Source of the DNA: Rubrobacter sp.
GTDB taxonomy: Bacteria; Actinomycetota; Rubrobacteria; Rubrobacterales; Rubrobacteraceae
Reading direction: 5' to 3'
Assembly: GCA_016781705.1 (NCBI GenBank)
Contig: JADDPV010000078.1
Coordinates: forward strand, 1 to 17,393
Length of the DNA: 17,393 nucleotides
Shown: one piece after another, positions 1-7,186 of the stretch
Position numbering within the stretch: the first letter of the stretch is position 1
How the letters are laid out: each line of letters begins with the position of its first letter
The notes under the pieces: model-generated
Told to the model about the DNA's origin: nothing
Seen by the model: the letters and a program-made list of their open reading frames with translations, nothing else
Databases searched by the model: none
Made by a program: the position numbers and the translations under genes

Positions 1-498
1 AGCGAAGCATCCCTACGAGAGAGCGGGATGGAGTACACGATCCTTGCCCCCACACCGTTCATGGAAATCTGGGCAGCAGTGGTGGTAGGCATGCCCGCCC
101 TGCAAGGCCAACCGGTTACCTTGGTCGGAGAGGGGCGTCGCCGCCACAACTTCATCTCCAACCGTGATGTTACTGCGTTCGCCATAGCGGCGGTAGACCA
201 CCCGGCGGCACGAAACCAGTATCTGGCGATCGGTGGACCCGAACCACTGTCGTGGCACGATGTGGTAGCGACCTACGAGCGTGTGCTGGGACGCCCAATC
301 TCTGTACAATTCGTGGCAATAGGGGAACCGGTTCCGCTGCCCGACCCGATGCCTTGGATACTAGCGGGCATGGAAACGTACGACTCAGCCATCGAGATGG
401 ACGAAATCGCCTGTACCTTCGGTGTTCCGCTTACAAGGCTAGAGACGTTCGTGCGGGAGCAGGTTGCCTCCCAAACCGCTGAACCGACGCGGCATTAG
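1..498 (+). CDS. NmrA-like NAD(P)-binding family protein, 3' part only
   Basis: The frame is open from base 1 and ends at TAG 496-498, so the start and the N-terminal dinucleotide-binding fold lie outside the window. The visible 165 residues begin SEASLRESGMEYTILAPTPF, which matches the stretch after the active-site helix in NmrA/atypical short-chain dehydrogenase proteins (usual form: E..L..SGL.YTILRP..FMENW). Further on come VGEGRRRHNFISNRDVTAFA and YLAIGGPEPLSWHDVVATYE, the family's conserved 'I...DVA.....A' and 'GGPE.LS..E' segments. Such proteins bind NAD(P)H as oxidoreductases, epimerase-like enzymes or redox sensors; the substrate cannot be told. The internal ATG at 28 is probably not the start, because homology begins before it. 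There is no functional link to the pseudogenes that follow. Confidence 0.8.
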   Translation, partial: SEASLRESGMEYTILAPTPFMEIWAAVVVGMPALQGQPVTLVGEGRRRHNFISNRDVTAFAIAAVDHPAARNQYLAIGGPEPLSWHDVVATYERVLGRPISVQFVAIGEPVPLPDPMPWILAGMETYDSAIEMDEIACTFGVPLTRLETFVREQVASQTAEPTRH

Positions 499-513
499 TG
501 ATCCTTTTTCTGG

Positions 514-547
514 CCGGGGCACCTTCTCTAAACGGCCCTGGTTTTTC
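514..547 (+). terminator. Intrinsic terminator after the NmrA-like gene
   Basis: A 7-bp GC-rich stem (CCGGGGC at 514-520 pairing with GCCCTGG at 535-541, one G-T pair) with a 14-nt loop is followed directly by TTTTT and then CTT. It sits 15 bases after the stop codon. Read from sequence only; folding energy was not computed. Confidence 0.6.
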
Positions 548-608
548 TTGGCATTGCTGCCCTGACAACGATACTCATAAGGGTCGATCCACGTGTTAGC
601 CTGCGGAC

Positions 609-1356
609 ATGAAACCTACTCCAAAGATCTGAGGCTCAGGGTGCTGCTGACCGCCGCCGTCGACGGCGGCGGCCAGCCCAGGAAGGAGGAGGCGACGATG
701 AGTCGTAACATAGCTCGGCTTCCGGGCGAGTGGCCGCTCAAAAAAAGGCCAAGGTAGCCCAAGAACGCGCGACGAGGGACTGCGGGCTCTGTGGCGGTGG
801 CTAGTTTATCGCTTCGACGTGAGGCGACTGGTGTTCGTGGACGAGAGCGGTAGGCACACCTCGATGAACCGCCTGAGAGGGCGAGCTCCGAAAGGCCTAA
901 GAGCATACGGCAAGGTCCCAACAAACCGCGGCAAGAACACGACGCTGATCGCCTCGATGAGCCTTCGTGGGATGGGAGAAGAAGCCATGTGCATCCAGGG
1001 CGCCACCGATGCGAAAGCCTTCGAGGCTTACGTGGAGCATTTTCTGGCTCCGACGCTTTGTGAGGGGCAGGTTGTGATGCTCGACAACCTCGGGGCACAC
1101 AGGCCACAAAAGATAAGGGAGCTGATCGAACAGAGGGGCGCGCAGTTGGTGTTTTCTGCCCTCCTACTCTCCGGACCTAAACCCGATCGAGGTAGCGTTC
1201 TCCAAGATAAAGAACATCCTAAGAAAGCTCAGGGCGCGCACCCACGAAGCTCTCCTCGAAGCGATGATGGCGGAGGCTCTCTCTAAGATCACGCCTGGTG
1301 ACGCCGCCGGATGGTTTGCTCACTGCGGTTACGAGGTTGAGGTTCAGTATTTATGA
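609..1356 (+). mobile_element. IS630-family transposase remnant (frameshifted, internally deleted)
   Basis: This is a decayed IS630-type DDE transposase. ATG at 609 followed by a one-base shift gives YSKDLRLRVLL, the usual IS630 N-terminal start of the helix-turn-helix region. Most of the DNA-binding and linker part is then missing or scrambled, with a stop near 757. From about 735 one frame runs to about 1160 and holds the first catalytic block (LVFVDESG, then RGKNTTLIASMSLRGMG) and the second (VVMLDNLGAHRP). Another shift near 1155-1165 leads to PSYSPDLNPIEVAFSKIKN, containing the third catalytic acidic residue, and the C-terminal AAGWFAHCGYEV, ending at TGA 1354-1356. All three DDE residues are still encoded, but in different frames, so the gene cannot give an intact enzyme. 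No convincing terminal inverted repeats were found by eye. Confidence 0.8.
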
Positions 1357-1374
1357 ATACCGCTGAAGGAGCGG

Positions 1375-1567
1375 CGTCTACGATAAGCTGTTCATCAACG
1401 CTTTGGGTCTCTGTGGCGGGAGCGGGGCCCCCACGAGTTGCTGAGTGGGTTGCGGGTGCAGTTGGCGGGGAGGGTGGGGCTGCACGACTACTACTTCTGC
1501 ATCTGGCTCAACGATCAACTGGGGCGCCCCCTCGGGGTTGGCCTTCGCCGACTTGCTAGGGTGGTGA
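1375..1567 (+). mobile_element. C-terminal remnant of a second transposase
   Basis: Directly after the IS630 remnant, pieces in three frames read YDKLFINALGL, then LLSGLRVQLAGRVGLHDYY, FCIWLNDQLGRP, and finally GLAFADLLGW followed by TGA (1565-1567). This pattern resembles the C-terminal end of IS982/IS5-type transposases, where a helix of the form 'AxHNFCIWLN..LGRP.LAFADL' precedes the stop. The rest of the element is absent. Family assignment is from memory of that motif and is tentative; that it is a transposase tail broken by at least two frameshifts is more secure. Its 3' end abuts the truncated methyltransferase on the opposite strand. Confidence 0.45.
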
Positions 1568-2925
1568 TCTCGAAACTCACACCAGCGTTTAAGCCCTTCT
1601 AGCACATACACTTTGTCGGCGCTCGTTTGAAGCCCGACGAAGATACTGGCTATGTCTCCAAGCTTCACCGGCATCCGCCGCAACCGCTCGAACAGCTCCG
1701 CCCCCGAACCTACGACGAAGTTCCATTCGTCGGCGGTGACGCTCGTGGCCGGTAGCGCACCCTCTTCGGCCGCGCCCTCCGTCCGCACGCGGTCAGGTCG
1801 TCAACCTTCTGGAAGCGGAACTCGTCGCACGCGGCTTTGTCGAGGAACAGCAATGCAGTGTAGGTCGTCGCGCCCGCGAAGACCTGCTCGTCTCCAAAGT
1901 GAACTATCTCGGACAGATGCTTGCCGGAGGAGATCAGCTCGCGTACCGGCGCGCCGTACTCGGCGTTGAAGAACTTGTGCGGCAGGATGTAGCCGAGCCG
2001 TCCGATCTTGTTGAGCAGTTCCAAACCTCGCTCGAGGAAGACGACGTAGATGTCGTAGTTGCCCTTGCCCGCGGAGCGATACGCCTTCTTGTAGTGCTCG
2101 ACCTCGACGGAGGCGAACTCCTTGAGCGTCTGGATGCGGACGTAGGGCGGGTTGCCGATCACGGCGTCGAAGCCGGTTCCTTCGCCGACGAAGACCTGCG
2201 GAACTCCACTTTCCAGTCGAAGACGTTGATGCGGTAGTGCTCCTCCTCGTTGAGGAGCATCATCTGTTCGTCCTCGTAGAAGTCGGGGCCGATCACGGAG
2301 TTGCCACACTTTATATTGTCGTCGAGGTCGGGCAGGGCGCGACCCTGGAACATGCGTAGCTGCGTGGCGAGCGACGACTCGGACCCGCCTTCGAGCACCT
2401 TCAGGAGCAGCGAGAGCTTCGTCACCTCGACGGCCCGCGAGTTTATGTCCACGCCGCGGATATTGTTGAGGAGGATGCGCTTCTTCTCGTCTATGGTGAG
2501 GTGCCACGTGCCGCCGGGTCCCTCGTAGAGCACCTTCGACCACTTCTCGGGGCCGTCCTCCACGTAGCGGTCGCGGTGCCAGTCGAGGAGGTAGCGATAC
2601 GCCCCGATCAGGAACAAGCTGCAGGCCGGGTCCACTATCTTCAGCCGGCTCGCCCCTCCGCGCGGTCCGGGCCGCTTGGCCTCTAGCAGCTTGCCGACGG
2701 TCTTTTCGACGATATGGTCCCGACGTAGGTCCGGGTGTAGTAGACGCCGCCGGCCTTTCGGACCTCGGGCTTCTCCTCGATCACGGCTTCGTGCCCATCG
2801 TCGGAGAGGTGGATCGCATGCCCCAGGAACTGCTCGTAACCTGCCCGAGAACGTCCACGGGCAGCACGCTAAACTCGTAGGGGCTCGGGGTAGTAGAGAG
2901 ACGAGGCCGGACTCCTCGGGATCGC
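1568..2925 (-). pseudogene. Eco57I-class N6-adenine DNA methyltransferase, degraded
   Basis: Fragments in all three minus frames line up in order with Eco57I/type IIG-like (also BREX PglX-like) adenine methyltransferases. In order they are: YEFSVLPVDVLGQ; YEQFLGHAIHLSDDG with EEKPEVRKAGGVYYT; EKTVGKLLEAK; the SAM-binding block; RILLNNIRGVDI and VEVTKLSLLLKVLEG; DNIKCGNSVIGPDFYE; the catalytic NPPYVR at 2136-2153; GNYDIYVVFLERGLELL; ILPHKFFNAEYG; HFGDEQVFAGATTYTALLFL; and WNFVVG with FVGLQTSADKVYVLEG. SAM motif I, normally DPACGSGSF, reads DPACSLFLIG (2603-2632), so the glycine loop is lost. Frameshifts fall near 2720, 2200 and 1790, and another near 2890. The N-terminal nuclease-like region and the C-terminal target-recognition part are missing; the gene is cut at about 1570-1595, beside a transposase tail. 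Non-functional. Confidence 0.85.
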
Positions 2926-3469
2926 GGGCGCTCGCCAGATACCGGTACCAGGCGAAGAGCCCACCGTAGTTGCCGCGCAGGAAGGCGCGGGCGCGCTCGG
3001 CACGGCGCGTCGTTGCCCTCCTCCCGGGCGCGCCGCTCAGGGCGGTCGCCAGATGCGCAGGACGGCTATGGCGTGGAGACAGGCAGCTGGCACAGACCGC
3101 TGGTGTGCGCCGAAGAAGGGGCGTGCTCGGAGAGGGCGGAGGAGTTCCACCGCTTGGCGTCCGGGAAGTAGCTCCTGGGGGCGGCGCGTCGGGGTTGAAG
3201 ATGACGTGCGGGACCTTCCCCGTCGCCCATGGCCCCGCGAAGAGCGTCTCCAGCTCGCGCGTGGCGCGCCGGTTGTCCAGGTGGGCGAGCCCGAGCGCGA
3301 TGCACGCCGAGTCCCAGCTCCACTGGTGCGGGTACAGGTCCGGCGCGAGCTTGGTCCACGACTCCAACGAGTTGCGATGCAGAACGCCGGCCGCCAGTTG
3401 ACGCACTCCGTCCGAACCTCCGGAGGTTGGCCCCTCTCGAGGGCCTTTCCGAACGCGATCCCCCTTCAC
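2900..3469 (-). pseudogene. MGH1/GH63-like glycoside hydrolase, N-terminal remnant
   Basis: The frame beginning at GTG 3469 encodes LHRNSLESWTKLAPDLYPHQ, WSWDSACIALGLAHLD, RELETLFAGPWATGKVPHV and IFNPDA. This is the conserved N-terminal block of (alpha/alpha)6-barrel mannosylglycerate-hydrolase-like and GH63-like enzymes ('LYPHQWxWDSAFIALGLAH', 'GxVPHIVFNP'). The next family blocks are in other frames: YFPDAKRWNSSALSEHAPSS, TSGLCQLPV, HAIAVLRIW, then FLRGNYGGLFAWYRYLASAR and DPEESGLVSL. Usual members exceed 400 residues; here only about 180 remain before the sequence changes near 2900-2920 to methyltransferase. At least three frameshifts are present. The ancestral enzyme probably cleaved a compatible-solute or alpha-glucosidic or mannosidic substrate. 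It is broken and very unlikely to work. Confidence 0.75.
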
Positions 3470-3528
3470 CCCTTGGCGCTAACCCGCCCTTCGGTTCGCC
3501 CCTCGCCGACCTCGCCCCCAAGTCTTAC

Positions 3529-3547
3529 AAGAAAAGGACCGCTCCTT
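3529..3547 (-). terminator. Possible weak terminator after the phasin-like gene
   Basis: On the minus strand, AAGGA, the loop GCGG and TCCTT are followed by TTCTTGT, 34 bases past the stop of the gene ending at 3581. The stem is only 5 bp with AT pairs at its end, so efficiency is doubtful. The rest of 3470-3580 shows no other recognisable feature. Confidence 0.3.
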
Positions 3548-3580
3548 CAAGCCCCACCCGCGAGCGTAGCCCGGCGCGGC

Positions 3581-3955
3581 TCAGTCCCGGTCATCGCCAC
3601 GCAAGTTCTCCCCGGGGCTCTCCGAAACCTCCCGATAGTACGGGGAGAGGGAGCCCAGGAAGCCCTCGTAGGCATCCGTGGAGTCTCGGGAGAGCGCCTC
3701 CAGGGCTTCGCGCCTCTCGCGCATCCTCTTCGCCAGCTCGAGCGCGGCGAGGCGGTTCAGCTCCGCCCCCCGCTCCATCGTCTCCATGCCGCTCTCGAAG
3801 ACGTGGAGCGTAAGCTTCACGTTGCGCTCCTGCGCCGCCAAAGCGCCCTCCAGGATCGCGCGGTACGAGTCCCACACCGTCTCCGAAAGCTCGCCCGCCC
3901 TCCTCATTTCAAAGTGGAACGGGGTTTTCCCCGACGGCCGATCTATGCCCGACAC
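3581..3955 (-). CDS. Small helical phasin-like hypothetical protein (124 aa)
   Basis: The protein has no signal peptide or membrane segment and is almost entirely predicted helix, rich in Glu, Arg, Ala and Leu. The central part (about residues 38-105) has runs such as QERNVKLTLHVFESGMETME, LAALELAKRMRERREALEAL and YEGFLGSLSPYY. This spacing of 'N..L....FE.G...L......N' and a final 'Y..FL..P..YY' is typical of phasin-like granule or surface-associated helical proteins and of short conserved actinobacterial proteins; I cannot name a precise family. GTG 3955 is chosen because AAGGGGG lies 8 bases upstream and no better start is in frame. It lies downstream of the glycan operon with its own possible promoter at about 4104. 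Function is unknown; granule binding or scaffolding is only a suggestion. Confidence 0.65.
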   Translation of the reverse strand: MSGIDRPSGKTPFHFEMRRAGELSETVWDSYRAILEGALAAQERNVKLTLHVFESGMETMERGAELNRLAALELAKRMRERREALEALSRDSTDAYEGFLGSLSPYYREVSESPGENLRGDDRD

Positions 3956-4006
3956 CTCGTCTTCCCCCTTCTCAACGCCGTGGACGCGCCCGACTAGACG
4001 ACACGC

Positions 4007-4069
4007 CTAGACCGAATCCTCGACGAAATCTTCCCCCATCTTCGCGCCGGCCAGCACTACTCTCGCCAC
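4007..4069 (-). CDS. Possible 20-residue small ORF
   Basis: GTG 4069 starts MARVVLAGAKMGEDFVEDSV, ending at TAG (4007-4009). AGAGGAG lies about 8 bases upstream, a good ribosome-binding site, and the ORF sits just downstream of a TATACT element at 4104-4109. It could be a leader peptide, a tiny protein or the start of an eroded gene in front of the phasin-like gene 51 bases away. There is no homology evidence; the ribosome-binding site and position are the only support. Confidence 0.25.
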   Translation of the reverse strand: MARVVLAGAKMGEDFVEDSV

Positions 4070-4103
4070 GTTGCGCGCTCCTCTCTTCCACGTTCCCGTC
4101 CTG

Positions 4104-4109
4104 AGTATA
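4104..4109 (-). promoter_or_regulatory. Possible -10 element for the phasin-like transcript
   Basis: TATACT on the minus strand, 12 bases beyond the stop of the GT2 gene and about 35 bases before the small ORF. No good -35 hexamer is found at 16-18 bases, so either an extended or alternative sigma promoter or chance is possible. Confidence 0.3.
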
Positions 4110-4120
4110 CCGCGGCCGCG

Positions 4121-4813
4121 CTACGGCTCCCGCAGCTCGCGCCATATGGCCGGCAGCACCTTCAGGGGGTAGCGCCAGCTCACGAACGACCGGCCGTGCT
4201 CGCGCGGGGCGTAGCGGACGGGGACCTCCTCGAACGGGAAGCCCTTGCGAAGCAGGTCGAGCGTGAGGACCTGGGCGTAGTTGTAGTCGTGCACGATCTC
4301 GGCGCGGGAGGCGGCCTCCCGCGAGAACGCCCGCATCCCCGTCTGCCCGTCGGTCATCCAACGGCGCGTCAGGAGCACGAGCAGGAGCGTGAAGAACAGG
4401 TTGCCGACCCGCCGGTAGAGCCTCATCCCGCGCACCCCGCGGCTCCCACCAAGGAAACGGCTCCCGAGCACGTAGTCCACCCGCCCGGCGAGCACCGGCT
4501 CGACGAGGCGGGGGATGTCCTCCGGGCTGTACTCTAGGTCCGCGTCGAGGTAGGCGACGAGGTCGGCCCCGCTTTCCACCGCGGTCCGCAGCCCCGTGCG
4601 AACCGCCGCCCCGAGGCCCCCGTTCTCGAGGTGCCGGACCACGAGGGCGCCCCGCCCGCCCGCGAGTTGCGCGGTGCGATCCGTCGAGCCGTCGTCCACG
4701 ACGATCGCGAAAAGCTTGCAGCCGTGTACCCGGACGCACGCGAGTCGGTCGAGGAGTTGCCCGATAGTGGCCTCTTCGTCCTTGGCGGGCACGAAGACGG
4801 CGAGGCGCTTCAC
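4121..4813 (-). CDS. GT2 family glycosyltransferase, polyprenyl-phosphate sugar synthase type
   Basis: A 230-residue GT-A fold enzyme of the dolichol/polyprenyl-phosphate mannose synthase (DPM1) type. It transfers a sugar from a nucleotide donor to a polyprenyl phosphate at the inner membrane face. Visible motifs: VPAKDEEATIGQLL (residues 8-21), the nucleotide-binding VVDDGSTDRT (38-47), the metal-binding AYLDADLEYSPEDI (87-100, DAD 90-92), GSRFLGG, and MTDGQTGMRAF (153-163), the usual 'D..SGFR' acceptor-side block. Length matches catalytic-domain-only members; one hydrophobic segment lies at about 138-149, but no GtrA or C-terminal membrane domain is attached. GTG 4813 overlaps the stop of the phosphodiesterase by 4 bases (GTGA), showing translational coupling. 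It is the last gene of the operon and probably charges the lipid carrier used by the GT-C-like membrane proteins. Sugar identity is unknown. Confidence 0.88.
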   Translation of the reverse strand: MKRLAVFVPAKDEEATIGQLLDRLACVRVHGCKLFAIVVDDGSTDRTAQLAGGRGALVVRHLENGGLGAAVRTGLRTAVESGADLVAYLDADLEYSPEDIPRLVEPVLAGRVDYVLGSRFLGGSRGVRGMRLYRRVGNLFFTLLLVLLTRRWMTDGQTGMRAFSREAASRAEIVHDYNYAQVLTLDLLRKGFPFEEVPVRYAPREHGRSFVSWRYPLKVLPAIWRELREP

Positions 4814-6255
4814 GCCTTACTCCGATCGAGGGCCTCCATGAGAACGCGGCCCGTAGAGCCGGCCGGCGGCTCGACTCCCAGGAGGTAGCAGATCGTGGGT
4901 GCGAGGTCGAGGATGGAGCGGGGTTCCTCGACGATACGGCCCTCCGTTATGCCCTCTCCCCACATGGCGAACGGGACGAAGCGTTCGCCTTCGGAGAGGT
5001 GGCCGTGGGCGCCGATGCCACGTCCCTGGCCGTGGTCGGCCATGAGGATCACGGCGGCGTCCTCAAGGTAGCCCTTCTCCTCGCACCAAACCATGAAGCC
5101 TTCGATGAGCCTGTCCGTGATCTCGATCCGCTCCACGTACTCGGGGTAGTAGGTGCCCCGCGTGTGCCCGTTCTGGTCCACCGCGAGCAGCTGGAGGATC
5201 AGGAGCTCGGGGTCGTGCGCCTCGAGCTCGCGCCGGGCGGCGGCGATGAGGTTCTGGTCTATCTTGTCGTTGTGCGCGACGCTGGTCACGCTAGCCACGT
5301 CGTCCCCAAAGGCGTCGATGAGGTGCGCGATGCCAACGAGCCGCCCGACCTTCCCGTGCCGCTTTAGCACATCGAATACGCTCTCGACCTTGAGGCCGAG
5401 CTTGAGGACGAGGTTCGACGCTATGCCGTGCCTCTCCGGCGCCGCCCCGGTGAACATCGACGAGAAGCAGACGACCGTCCGGGCCGGGTAGGCGGTCTCC
5501 ACCGTCTTGTAGACCGTCCCCCGGGCCATCATCCTCTCCAGGTAGGGCTTCTCGGCCTCGTGGAAGCGGTCAAGCCGGCAGCCGTCGATGACCACCACGA
5601 TCACACGCTTTGCCAAGGGCCCGTCCTCGTTGACCTCCCGTGTGGGCTCCGACGGGTAGACGGGCTTCCAGTCGAAGAAGAGCCTGTGAACCAGGTACGA
5701 GGCCACCCCGACCGCGAGGGCGAAACCGAGCACGAGCAGGGCCCGGCCGAGGCTCAGAGGCTCGGCCATGAGGTACTCCAGCACGAAGAGCGTCAGGAGG
5801 GCTTTGGGCACCTGCTCCTGGAAGTTGCCGCTCGTCGAGTCCGGGTTCTCGAGGACGAGCTTCCAGAAACGGACGAAGTTCGTCTTCGGGGCCCCGGTTC
5901 TGAGATGATAGTAGAAGGTTCCCCAGAAAAAGACCGTGAAGAAGACGTAGAGCCCGAGGGCGAGCCCAAGCGCCGCCAGATCCACGAAGCGGAAGACGAC
6001 GAGGAACGCCGCGAGGAAGACCCAAAGCGTCCACCGCAGCCTCAGCGGGAAGTCGTAGCGGACGAAGAGGATCACGAAGGGCGCCGCGAGCGCGAGGGAC
6101 GGGAGCGCCCGGGCCCAGAAGCTTCCGCTCGATATCTCCCCGAGGTGCAACAGCAGGAAAATTCCAAGGACGAAGACCGGGTGGAACGACTTGCCCTCGT
6201 TGAGGACGTTCCAGCAACGGGCGGCGACTATCTCAAAGCTGGAGGCCGGCTTCAT
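4810..6255 (-). CDS. Membrane-anchored alkaline-phosphatase-superfamily phosphodiesterase
   Basis: 481 residues. Residues 1-195 hold about five or six membrane segments (for example 26-38, 53-66, 76-92, 95-112, 170-188). Residues 215-481 form a type I phosphodiesterase/nucleotide pyrophosphatase domain that probably faces the outside. Catalytic metal ligands are recognisable: D224 in VVIDGCRLD, the nucleophile T260 in AYPARTVVCFSSMFTG, ERHGI (274-278), D360 and H364 in LLAVDQNGHTRG, D407-H408 in MADHGQGRG and H418 in GAHGH. All are present, so the enzyme looks active. Related proteins cleave phosphodiesters or transfer phospho-groups onto lipid-linked glycans. Here the surrounding glycan genes suggest processing or decoration of a lipid-linked sugar, but the substrate is inferred. 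ATG 6255 lies inside the end of the flippase-like gene (23-base overlap), and the 3' end overlaps the GT2 gene. Confidence 0.85.
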   Translation of the reverse strand: MKPASSFEIVAARCWNVLNEGKSFHPVFVLGIFLLLHLGEISSGSFWARALPSLALAAPFVILFVRYDFPLRLRWTLWVFLAAFLVVFRFVDLAALGLALGLYVFFTVFFWGTFYYHLRTGAPKTNFVRFWKLVLENPDSTSGNFQEQVPKALLTLFVLEYLMAEPLSLGRALLVLGFALAVGVASYLVHRLFFDWKPVYPSEPTREVNEDGPLAKRVIVVVIDGCRLDRFHEAEKPYLERMMARGTVYKTVETAYPARTVVCFSSMFTGAAPERHGIASNLVLKLGLKVESVFDVLKRHGKVGRLVGIAHLIDAFGDDVASVTSVAHNDKIDQNLIAAARRELEAHDPELLILQLLAVDQNGHTRGTYYPEYVERIEITDRLIEGFMVWCEEKGYLEDAAVILMADHGQGRGIGAHGHLSEGERFVPFAMWGEGITEGRIVEEPRSILDLAPTICYLLGVEPPAGSTGRVLMEALDRSKA

Positions 6256-7186
6256 TGGCCCCTCCCTTCCGGACGGCCGCGAGCCCCTCCCCGAAAGCGA
6301 AGGGGGCGGCGGCGAAGGCGTACAAGAACTTCATGGCGTGGGTCGCGACGGCGGCGGCGAAGGCGGATTCCAGCGACGCCCCGAAGGCCAGCAGGATGGC
6401 GACCATCCCGGCCTCGTAGGTGCCTAAGGACCCGGGCGTGAGCGGGACGGCCGCGACGAGGACCGCGAAGCAGGTCGCCGCGACGACCTGCGCGGGCGAG
6501 AGCCCCATCTCGAGCCCCCTCCCGATGGCCCAGAGGATGCCGGCCTCGAGCACCCACGCCGGCACCGCGAAAGCGAAGGACCGCAAGAGAACACCCGGCG
6601 AATGATGCCGCAAAGCCGCCCGCGCCCTCCCCGCGCGCAGGGCCAGGGCGGCAAGCCGCCCCGAGCTCCCGCGCAAAGCTTTGGGAAGCCGTAGCCTCAG
6701 GCGCGAGAGCGTGGGGAGAGCGGCGATCGCGCCGACGATCGGGAGCGCGGGGAGTACCGCCCGCTCCCACCCGTAGCCGCCGGCCAGCGTCAAGGCGACA
6801 CCGAGGACCACGAGCAGGCCAGCGAGGTCCACCACCCTGCTCACCAGGACGCTAACTACCGCCTCCTCCGCGCTCATACCCCTCCTGGAAATGGCATACA
6901 TGCGGGCGAAGTCGCCGGCCTTCGCGGGCGCGGCGTGGTTGAGGAAGAGCGCGCCCATGAGGAGCGTGAAGAGCCTCATGCGCGAAACCGGCGCTGCGAC
7001 GAGCGGGCGCCACGAAGCGGCCCTGAGGGCGAACGCTCCCGTGTAGGCCACGAGGGCCAGCGCCACTCCGAAGGGGTGGTCCGCCGCGTAGCTCAAGGCC
7101 CCGACGAAGTCGACCGGCGCCACCGCGAGGGCGAGCGCCAAAAGCACGGTCAACCCGACGCAGATGAGCGCCAGCCGAAACCTCAA
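6233..7186 (-). CDS. AglD2/UPF0104 (LPG synthase TM-like) membrane protein, possible flippase
   Basis: 317 residues with about eight hydrophobic segments, a match to the lysylphosphatidylglycerol synthetase transmembrane-like family (UPF0104). Diagnostic pieces are LRAASWRPLVAA, LFLNHAAPAKAGDFARMYAI ('N...P...GE..R.Y' in the family), SRRGMSAEEAVVSVLVSRVV with DLAGLLVV, and AAVPLTPGSLGTYEAGMVAI ('P.SPGG.G..E'). The catalytic GNAT domain of true MprF is absent. Members next to polyprenyl-phosphate glycosyltransferases are thought to move lipid-linked sugars across the membrane, which would fit between the GT2 enzyme and the GT-C-like proteins here. TTG 7186 is chosen because it overlaps the stop of the upstream gene as TTGA (7183-7186), typical of coupled genes. 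It overlaps the phosphodiesterase gene by 23 bases. Confidence 0.8.
   Translation of the reverse strand: MRFRLALICVGLTVLLALALAVAPVDFVGALSYAADHPFGVALALVAYTGAFALRAASWRPLVAAPVSRMRLFTLLMGALFLNHAAPAKAGDFARMYAISRRGMSAEEAVVSVLVSRVVDLAGLLVVLGVALTLAGGYGWERAVLPALPIVGAIAALPTLSRLRLRLPKALRGSSGRLAALALRAGRARAALRHHSPGVLLRSFAFAVPAWVLEAGILWAIGRGLEMGLSPAQVVAATCFAVLVAAVPLTPGSLGTYEAGMVAILLAFGASLESAFAAAVATHAMKFLYAFAAAPFAFGEGLAAVRKGGANEAGLQL

Noticed and set aside
5428..6441. Long plus-strand open frame (337 codons) opposite the phosphodiesterase and flippase genes
   Set aside because: Very rich in Arg, Glu, Pro and Gly with no family motif. It mirrors the GC-rich third positions of well-supported minus-strand genes.
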